NCBI GenBank assembly: GCA_030549495.1
Contig: JAUIRK010000475.1
Location: 62,001 to 126,000 of the forward strand
DNA: 64,000 bases
Direction of reading: 5' to 3'
From: Nectonema munidae
Taxonomy: Eukaryota; Nematomorpha; Nectonematoida; Nectonematidae
The position numbers were made by a program, and so were the translations under genes. Positions 57,384 to 64,000 of this stretch are shown here, piece after piece; position 1 is the stretch's first letter, and each line of letters begins with the position of its first letter. A model generated the notes under the pieces. The model was not told where the DNA came from. It did no database searches and saw only the letters and a list, made by a program, of their open reading frames with translations.

Positions 57384-57532
57384 GGCATGAGTAAGGGTGG
57401 TTAGGTAGTGGGTTTCGATAACACAAGGTCTTGGGTTCGATCCCGCATCAAGCCTACTTTCTCATAGTTCGATACAAGCGGCGCAATTGTGCCTTCTCGA
57501 TGAAAACACCCCACAGTACCTTTACCAAAAGG
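57384..57532 (+). mobile_element. tRNA-derived SINE, family B
   Basis: The head contains ggtggttaggtagtggg (A-box-like) and the B box GGTTCGATCCC at 57434-57444. The body holds ctcatagttcgatacaagcg, gcgcaattgtgcc and tgaaaacaccccac, shared with 27178-27262. TTTACCAAAAGG occurs on both flanks (57372-57383 and 57521-57532) and may be the target duplication, though the last few bases may belong to the SINE. Confidence 0.85.
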
Positions 57533-57621
57533 ATTGATTGATTAAATCTAAAATGTTTTAAAGAGTTTTAGCTTTCATTAAATATCAAAAAAAAATGTTT
57601 TTGGTGAAAGCTTTTTTATGC

Positions 57622-57955
57622 CATGAAATCTTCCCGAAATCAGGTTGAACTACTGGGGAGACAAAAAATGTTTTGGAAGGATGATATTGGAAAACATTTT
57701 TGAACAATTCTATTTTGAGGAATTGAAATTGCAAATAGTTTTTAATTAAAAAACAATTATGTCTTTAGACATTCATGTTATATAGTTTTCTCTTTAAGTT
57801 TCAAAAAATAAAAAAACTCTAGAAATATCACTCTATTTAGAATGAAATATAAATAAAACAATTTCTCAGAATTTACCTTTTAAGCTTTTATTTTAAGAGT
57901 ACTTTTTCTAGAGTTTTTTTTATTTTTTTGTAACTTTAAGAAAAAATTGTATAAG
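57622..57955 (+). repeat. Unclassified dispersed repeat, copy 2, with inverted repeat
   Basis: 57622-57800 matches 40765-41010. Its end (57782-57826: ttctctttaagtttc, aaactctagaaa) is inverted at 57908-57950 (tttctagagttt, aactttaagaaa). The pair forms an imperfect hairpin with a loop of about 80 bases, so this may be a foldback element. Confidence 0.5.
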
Positions 57956-58168
57956 AAGAAGAAGATTTTGGCATACAAAATATGTGTAACCTAAAAATCA
58001 CTTTAATTTATCATTCAGTTTAATGAAATTTTTAAAAGTAATATATAACAAACAGCATACAATCAAGTCTTAACTTTTTCATGTGTATCTATTAATTTTT
58101 TAACCAACAAAGAGAATCACTTTTAATTTGTCTTAAGTTTAAAATGATTATATCTATGTTTTTAAGTC
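57956..58168. other. Intergenic spacer, no gene seen
   Basis: AT-rich spacer; nothing recognised. Confidence 0.3.
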
Positions 58169-58176
58169 TCCCCTTC

Positions 58177-58454
58177 CAGGGCCGTCCCTAGTGTTCGCGG
58201 GGCCCTATGCAAAATGGATTGCGCGGGGCCCAGTGTGGGTAGAAAAAAAGATTAAAAGTGAAAAATAAGATTTTGAAAAAAAGAAAAGGGATTTGTTTTA
58301 TTACTTTTTCATTAACACAAAATGACGATCAAAGTAACTTTACTTTGCGAACCTTGCATTTAGCGAAATCATACAATATATCATCAAAATGAAAAATGAG
58401 AAGCCCGAGGCCCACTGTGGCGGGATAGTTTGCAGTGGCCTAATGCCGGTCCTG
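58177..58454. mobile_element. hAT MITE
   Basis: A 278-bp element with ends CAGGGCCGTCCCTAGTG and, on the complement, CAGGACCGGCATTAGG. A perfect 8-bp target duplication TCCCCTTC lies at 58169-58176 and 58455-58462. Subterminal gggccc-rich blocks are partly palindromic. Noncoding. Confidence 0.9.
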
Positions 58455-58462
58455 TCCCCTTC

Positions 58463-59304
58463 GACTTAAAAAAATTTTTGTACACCCCTCGCTCACCAAA
58501 TAATATGAAGTTGTGCGTTTGCTCATTTATAGTTGGTAAGTAGTTATTTTTTTAGTTAACAATAAAGAATATGTAGAGTAGTAATTTTTGAAAAGAAACT
58601 GATTTCTGATCAATTCAAGTCTCGCATCCGAGGCACCTATTCTTAAATTGATCAAATATCTTTCAGTTGTTTCATAACCACAGTTCACCTATCTGATATC
58701 ATACTAATTTTTCTTAAATTCTTTCTGTCAATCATCTTCCTCGTGTTACGGCATATTACGAAGAATACAGACAAAGCAGGTATACGACTAATATGAATGA
58801 TACTTCTATTCATTAGCATTCATTCGATAAATTCAAATTGAATGATTTAAAATCAACGAATCAAAATCAACAAACTTTTCCTGCATTCACTCTAAGGAAA
58901 CGACCATTACCTTTGCCACATTAGAATGCCTTGATTTATATTTGTATATAAGGTGAAGTACAAAAGCATTGAAAGTAAGTTGAATGAACAATCATTAATT
59001 AAATCGTCATCATTATGATCGTCATCTTGATGAATAGGTATGGGATAACCTTAGAAAAGAGTGTTAACGAATGCAAATCTGTTCAGAAATTTAAATTGTA
59101 ATCCATATTCTGGTCGTATCATCTCTACATTTGTGAATCATAGAACCAAGACTTGCTTGTTTTGTATGAAAAGCGAGAACGCCTTGAATACGAGATTATG
59201 TAAATTGGAAGTGTTTGTGTGTGCATGACCTAAGAACACAAATTAACTCATTTTCACTATTACATCTTGGCTAACATAACATACAGAGGGAGTCCTTGTC
59301 ACCA
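58463..59304. other. Intergenic, no gene seen
   Basis: Moderately AT-rich; no domain, repeat end or RNA gene recognised. Confidence 0.4.
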
Positions 59305-59441
59305 GTCGCAAACAGGGGCGCACATCCTCAAAATTATTGGGGGGGGGCGAAATTTTTTTGTTGCAATTTTCAAAATTAGTGGTCTGGAAATACCACGGGA
59401 GACCAAATATTCAAGCAATCCTTTAAACGGTCCTCAGACAT

Positions 59442-59890
59442 TTCGCCCAATTCTTTTTATAAGACAATTCGCCTCATTCTTTTTATAAGACAATTCGCCC
59501 CATTATTTTCATAAGGCAGTTCGTCCCATGGACAATTCGCCCCATTATTTTCATAGGATAACTCGCCCCATTATTTTCATAAGACCGTTCGTCCCATGGA
59601 CAATTCGCTCTATTATTTTCATAAGACATTTTGTCTCATGGACAATTCGCCTAACTATTTTCATAAAACAATTTGCCCCATTATTTTCATAAAATAATTC
59701 GCCTCATAATTTTCATAAGACGATTTGCCTCATGCTCAATTTGCCCCATTATTTTTATAAGAGAATGCGCTCTATTATTTTTATAAAACTTCCAGTCCTA
59801 TTTTTATAAGACAATTCTTTCCATTAAAAATTTGCTCTATTTTTATAATACAATTCTTGCCATAGACAATTTACTCTATTTATGCAGATT
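59442..59890 (+). repeat. Minisatellite with 26-bp and 16-bp alternating units
   Basis: Basic unit ttcgccccattattttcata plus agacaa (26 bp), interspersed with a short unit ttcgtcccatggacaa (16 bp). About 13 long and 5 short units can be counted, decaying rightward. The short unit looks like a long unit with its middle deleted. Confidence 0.88.
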
Positions 59891-60437
59891 AATTAGCACT
59901 ATTGTTTTATAAAACCGTTTTTTCAATTTTTTTAGACTCTTTTACGCTTTTTTCATAAGTTTTATGAGTGAATGTAGTCTAAAGGCAAAGAGTCTACTAG
60001 ACACCCTGCGATGTTTATATGAAAAAATGTGATTGATTCAGGGGCAAGTGTATAAAATGAAATTATAATTGTGCAAACAAAAAATTAAGATCGCATTATT
60101 TCATTTTACTCAGCATCATTCAAAAATAGTTTAATTGCTCTATTTTTATAATACAATTCTTGCCATAGACAATTTACTCTATTTATGCAGATTAATTAGC
60201 ACTATTGTTTTATAAAACCGTTTTTTCAATTTTTTTAGACTCTTTTACGCTTTTTTCATAAGTTTTATGAGTGAATGTAGTCTAAAGGCAAAGAATCTAC
60301 TAGACACCCTGCGATGTTTATATGAAAAAATGTGATTGATTCAGGGGCAAGTGTATAAAATGAAATTATAATTGTGCAAACAAAAAATTAAGATCGCATT
60401 ATTTCATTTTACTCAGCATCATTCAAAAATAGTTTAA
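59832..60437 (+). repeat. 303-bp tandem duplication, almost identical
   Basis: 59832-60134 and 60135-60437 are adjacent direct copies. By eye I find one difference (G at 59992, A at 60295). The copies start inside the last minisatellite units. Near identity points to a very recent duplication, or to an assembly artefact. Confidence 0.92.
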
Positions 60438-60649
60438 AAGCTAAATTGATACAAGCCACAAAATGTAAAATAACTTTTAACATTTTGCAATGATTTGCCT
60501 TTTATAATAAATTTTATAAATTTATATAAATTATTATATAAATAATATATTTATATTTATTATTTATTATTTATATATATATTTTATATTTATATATAAA
60601 TATTTTATTTATAATAAATTTTCCCCGGATGTGCGCCCCTGGTCGCAAA

Positions 60650-61270
60650 GGAGATTTGAACAAGAACCAATATGAAATATATTGTAAATAAGTAAATACA
60701 AAGCAAAGATAAAATTTATCATATATATGAAATATTATATTTTCTCCATTAAAGAAATCTGAAACTGTTTCATGGTCCTAATTCTATATTTAGGAGTTAT
60801 ATGGAAGTATTGCAGAGTTTAGCCTAATATAATAGTTAAAGAGTATTTTGCTAACTAACTCAATATCTAGCTGTCTAACTAAGGAACTAACTAGCTCAAA
60901 AATAAGCTGATCAACTCTAATTAAATTTAGATAACTATTATTGAACACATATTAGTTTAAAAATTTTTAAATATATATTTTTCATATAATATATCAATCT
61001 GGTTTACAAATTTCATGGTTATTAAAATATTCAGTTTAAATTAACAGTAAAAAATACATGTTAGAGTAAAGAATAATTGTATTGAATTCAGTTGAATTAT
61101 GCTGGTAAAAAATAATGAACTTATTGAAATGAGAATGCCCACTTTTATTTAAAGAAAAACACAACCGCTTTCGAAGTATTCTTCGTCCAATTTTCAGTTG
61201 AAACTTTAAGAAAAGGAAATGCGAGAATGATCTTAAAGTTTCACCTGGAAATAGTTTGAACTTGATTTCA
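60650..61270. other. Intergenic, no gene seen
   Basis: AT-rich. At about 61190-61250 a short inverted pair (gttgaaactttaag and cttaaagtttcac) is present. No gene is seen. Confidence 0.4.
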
Positions 61271-61273
61271 TTT

Positions 61274-61410
61274 TTAACCCATTAAGTCCCAATGTTTCCA
61301 TTTGGGAACATAAGTAATTTCACCGTCGTCTGCTTTTTTCAATGACTTTGAATATAAATCGTCGCGTTTTTTTAAATATCGTCTGATTTCTATAGGACTT
61401 AATGGGTTAA
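61274..61410. mobile_element. piggyBac-type MITE, intact ends
   Basis: A 129-bp element between TTAA sites (61274-61277 and 61407-61410). Its ends CCCATTAAGTCC and GGACTTAATGGG are perfect inverted repeats. It is related to the MITE at 20668 through the fttgggaacat-type subterminal motif (tttgggaaca). Noncoding. Confidence 0.82.
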
Positions 61411-62160
61411 TTTATATACTATAATACACTCGACCAAGAAGTTGATAATTCGAACCCGCTTAATTAACTTTTCCTTTAAATAAAAGTGTACATTCTTATT
61501 ATTTTTGTTTATCATTAATTCTTATAATGGTTACATCTGTAAACTATATTTTTCTAAATTAAAATGAAACATAAAAAAATCTATAATGTTTTTAGTTTGT
61601 TAGTTGAATTTAAAATCTATATAGTGACTATATGTCTTGCATATAGTTTCCTCCTTATTTGAAATATAAAATGTAATAATGAATAGCTAGTTTTTCAGTC
61701 AGATTGATATTTTTCGTTTATTTAATTAGTTTATATTTATTCTCTCTAGCTCTGATTTCGACTATTGAAGTTTTTTCCTCAATTTATAAAATTTTTGAAA
61801 GCTATTATCGTAGTCAGTATTAGTGTAGGAATAGTATTAGTGTTAGTATTAGTGTTAGTGTTAGTGTTTGGGTTGAGGATAGGTTTAATGTTAGCGCAAT
61901 CGGACATGCATACATTTTCTTATACATTTTTTGACATTCTTGACAAAAAATTTGCCAAATTTTCTCTGTGAGTATTTTTCCAGAAATGGGTATACTTTCT
62001 CATTTTAAATAAAAATTCTGTGTGTTTTTTGAACTGATAGATTACACTAACGGGATGCTTCAATCTAGGAGCTAACAACAACAACATTCTTGAAACAAAC
62101 TTTCCTATTTATTTGTATTGATACACGTCTGACACAAAAACCATCTAGACATATATACAC
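61411..62160. other. Intergenic with a TTAGTG-type minisatellite
   Basis: At about 61833-61869 a hexamer array of gtattag/gtgttag type (TTAGTG, TTAGTA) runs for about six units. A 68-codon frame across it is an artefact. Nothing else is seen. Confidence 0.5.
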
Positions 62161-62165
62161 ATATA

Positions 62166-63242
62166 CAGGGTGTTCTACCACCTTACCCCCCCTCCGTGTA
62201 CAGCATAACTGGGTCGTCATTAACTAAAATCACTATTGTAGTATAGGAAAGTATATTTAATTGTTAATTCAAATACCAAATTTTATGGTAATCTAAAAAT
62301 AATTTCCCTTTTTATTACAGATTTTGTGAAACATGTCTTTGTTAAATTATTCAGAAATATTGAGGTTTACTTTTCGCATCGCAAAAGATCAGCCTGTAGG
62401 ATCGTGGGTTGCCAGATACTTGAAGAGATCTGAAGACTTTGTCAAACGCATTTGGAATCGTGATCCATTTGACTGCGAGATTGACAGCAGGCCTAGAAAA
62501 AAAGCATCCGCGAGGTTCAAAAGGAGATTGAATGGGTCGAGAGACGAAAAAGAGTCTTGCAAGCACCCACGGGTTTTTTCAGTGCGTTGGTGCCAAGGCC
62601 TTTCATCAGGTTCCAGCTCCAAAAGTGTCGCAGAAAAATGTGAAGGAACGCATGTAGTTTTGTGAGTTTTTGAGCGAGTGGACAACAGATGATTTTCTTT
62701 TCTTAGCTCCTTCAGATAAATTTTTTATTTATGAAGTTCGTCGTTCCAACTTCCAAAACTACAGAATTTGGGCTCTTAACATTGATGGCATTCCTTAAGA
62801 ACCGAATATTCGAAAGAGCTCAAAATCTGAACCATGTAGTTGTATCTTTTTGATGTTCACGGCGAAAAGGTTGTTATGTGTCATCAAGAAACAACGACTG
62901 TCATGGAACGAAAGATACTTGCGAGACATTGTGTTGACTCAACATGTAATTCCACTCAAGAACAGGGTTGACCAAAGAACAACGGGAAAGACCTTTCGCT
63001 TACTGTAGTTAGTGTCCTCAAAGAAATGGAGTTTGACTGTGAGTTGTTTGTGTCACTTCTAGAATCTTACCCGGCACGATTGGAAGCCTTTCGAGCTACG
63101 GCCGGTGGGCACACCAAATATTGATATAAATTCTTACAAATGTGCACATGTGTTAGCTTTTCTGACCTATTGGGTTCCTTCCTACGTCTTTTAATTTAAG
63201 CTGGGAAGGGGGGGGGGGGGGCTAAGGTGGTGGAATACCCTG
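62166..63242 (+). mobile_element. Tc1/mariner-superfamily relic
   Basis: A 1077-bp element with ends CAGGGTGTTCTACCACCTTA and TAAGGTGGTGGAATACCCTG between TA dinucleotides (62164-62165 and 63243-63244). The plus strand holds transposase scraps. 62333-62500 reads ARYLKRSEDFVKRIWNRDPF, a paired-domain-like helix-turn-helix. Around 62700-62960 fragments such as SNFQNYRIWALN and RYLRDIVLTQHVIP match the order of mariner catalytic cores. Many stops and frame changes are present. C and G homopolymers lie just inside the ends. Confidence 0.82.
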
Positions 63243-63645
63243 TACATACGAATACATATATATACGCACACGAAAACATACATATTGACATTAGACACAG
63301 TGAAACACTTAAATCCCCAAAACAACAGCATAGCCTATTTAAAATGCGAAAGGTAGAATAGGTATTATATTTTCCATTATTATTCTTGTATTATATTTTT
63401 TCTATTCGTGAATTTAATAGTAGACGTGCTCCTATTATCTTAAATTGAACAAAAATAATATGCTCCTTTTCAAAATGATTTCTTAACGAAAATTGGAGAT
63501 CTTCAAAGGCTGATATTTTCAAGAGCATCCATTTTCGAAACGTATTTTTTACGATACTTAAAAGTTAGAACTATTTCTCCTAAAAATGAATGTTTTTAAA
63601 ATTAACAAATATATGATATTAGGGAGAAGAATGTGATGTACTCAC
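63243..63645. other. Intergenic or intron, no feature seen
   Basis: AT-rich; would be intron if the minus-strand exon at 63646 is real. Confidence 0.3.
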
Positions 63646-63758
63646 TCGCATATGATAAGAAGTCGATATAACGCTCAATGATTGATGGATCTCTTTGATA
63701 TTTGTTTGCTTTTCCATTTATTTGAAAGAGTACTTCAGTCTTTCTGGACATCTTATTT
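63646..63758 (-). CDS. Candidate first coding exon of an unknown protein
   Basis: On the minus strand an acceptor (tttgtcctgcag) precedes 63758. An ATG at 63751 opens a frame that runs to a strong donor, GCGA followed by GTGAGTAC, at 63645. It reads MSRKTEVLFQINGKANKYQR, then DPSIIERYIDFLSYA, 35 residues ending in phase 1. The sequence is non-repetitive, balanced in composition and flanked by good splice sites, unlike its surroundings. I do not recognise the family. The rest of the gene would lie at lower coordinates on the minus strand and I could not find it. Confidence 0.45.
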
Positions 63759-64000
63759 CTGCAGGACAAACTTTAAAAAGCCTGTCAATGATATTGTATT
63801 TTTAAACACTGCTATAAATAATAAAATTTTGTCTTAAATCTAATATCATAAAAATTCAATGTATATAAAACAATAGCATTATTGCGGGTTCAGTGTGTGT
63901 ACAAAATAATAAAATGCTGGGCGCGGCAGATGTGGGCAAATTTTTACTACCCGCGCAGGCTCTTGTGTGTGTGTTTAGTCTTCAATATTCTACTAAGGCT
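63759..64000. other. Window end, no gene seen
   Basis: AT-rich, with a short GT run at 63965-63974. If the preceding exon is real, this is its upstream intron or 5' region. Confidence 0.3.

Larger units (their letters stand above)
59313..60641. mobile_element. hAT element, non-autonomous, filled with tandem repeats
   Basis: A 1329-bp element with ends CAGGGGCGCACATCC and GGATGTGCGCCCCTG. A perfect 8-bp target duplication GTCGCAAA lies at 59305-59312 and 60642-60649. The interior has no transposase. It holds a minisatellite at 59442-59890, a 303-bp tandem duplication at 59832-60437, and an AT-only stretch at 60500-60620. A solo left end of the family is at 26702. Confidence 0.92.

Noticed and set aside
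57384-57460. Possible tRNA gene
   Set aside because: Only the B box is a good match, and the downstream body recurs at 27178. It is a SINE head.
1-64000. LTR retroelements or other virus-like elements
   Set aside because: I looked for integrase, protease, envelope and capsid motifs and for long terminal direct repeats and recognised none; the elements present are LINE, SINE and DNA transposons.

Overview
The window is eukaryotic nuclear DNA from an animal. It is AT-rich (about 70% by eye), its genes are interrupted by introns, and it is crowded with dead DNA transposons. Alpha-catenin, a PP2C phosphatase, ribosomal protein S15 and a small LIM protein are all metazoan-type genes. Their divergence, the AT content and the mix of hAT, piggyBac, Tc/mariner, Tigger and Merlin elements suggest an arthropod, perhaps a copepod such as the salmon louse. 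The species is inference only.

Layout. 1-1655: last intron, last coding exon and 3' UTR of alpha-catenin (+). 3.6-4.7 kb: an intronless-looking PP2C phosphatase (-). 5.9-8.1 kb: a GT-rich low-complexity block and a broken hAT transposase. 9.3-13.7 kb: a LINE with two intact overlapping reading frames. 16.7-20.6 kb: ribosomal protein S15 (+) in four exons, with a 3.2-kb second intron carrying a hAT-type MITE. 20.6-23.1 kb: piggyBac-type MITEs and a large foldback repeat. 24.1-24.4 kb: a possible terminal exon of an unknown minus-strand gene. 28.1-36.9 kb: a two-exon gene for a 77-residue single-LIM protein, whose 8.5-kb intron holds a piggyBac copy, a truncated Tigger copy and a TIR element.

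37-64 kb is almost wholly repeat-derived. It holds two tRNA-derived SINE families, hAT elements and MITEs with recognisable 8-bp target duplications, a second piggyBac relic, a Merlin relic, a composite hAT with younger elements nested in it, a minisatellite-bearing 1.3-kb hAT, a Tc/mariner relic, and a candidate minus-strand exon at 63.65-63.76 kb.

The host genes do not form a functional cluster: they serve cell adhesion, phosphatase signalling, the ribosome and a LIM adaptor. I recognised no CRISPR array, rRNA, genuine tRNA gene, LTR retroelement or virus-like element. All coordinates and splice sites come from reading by eye.
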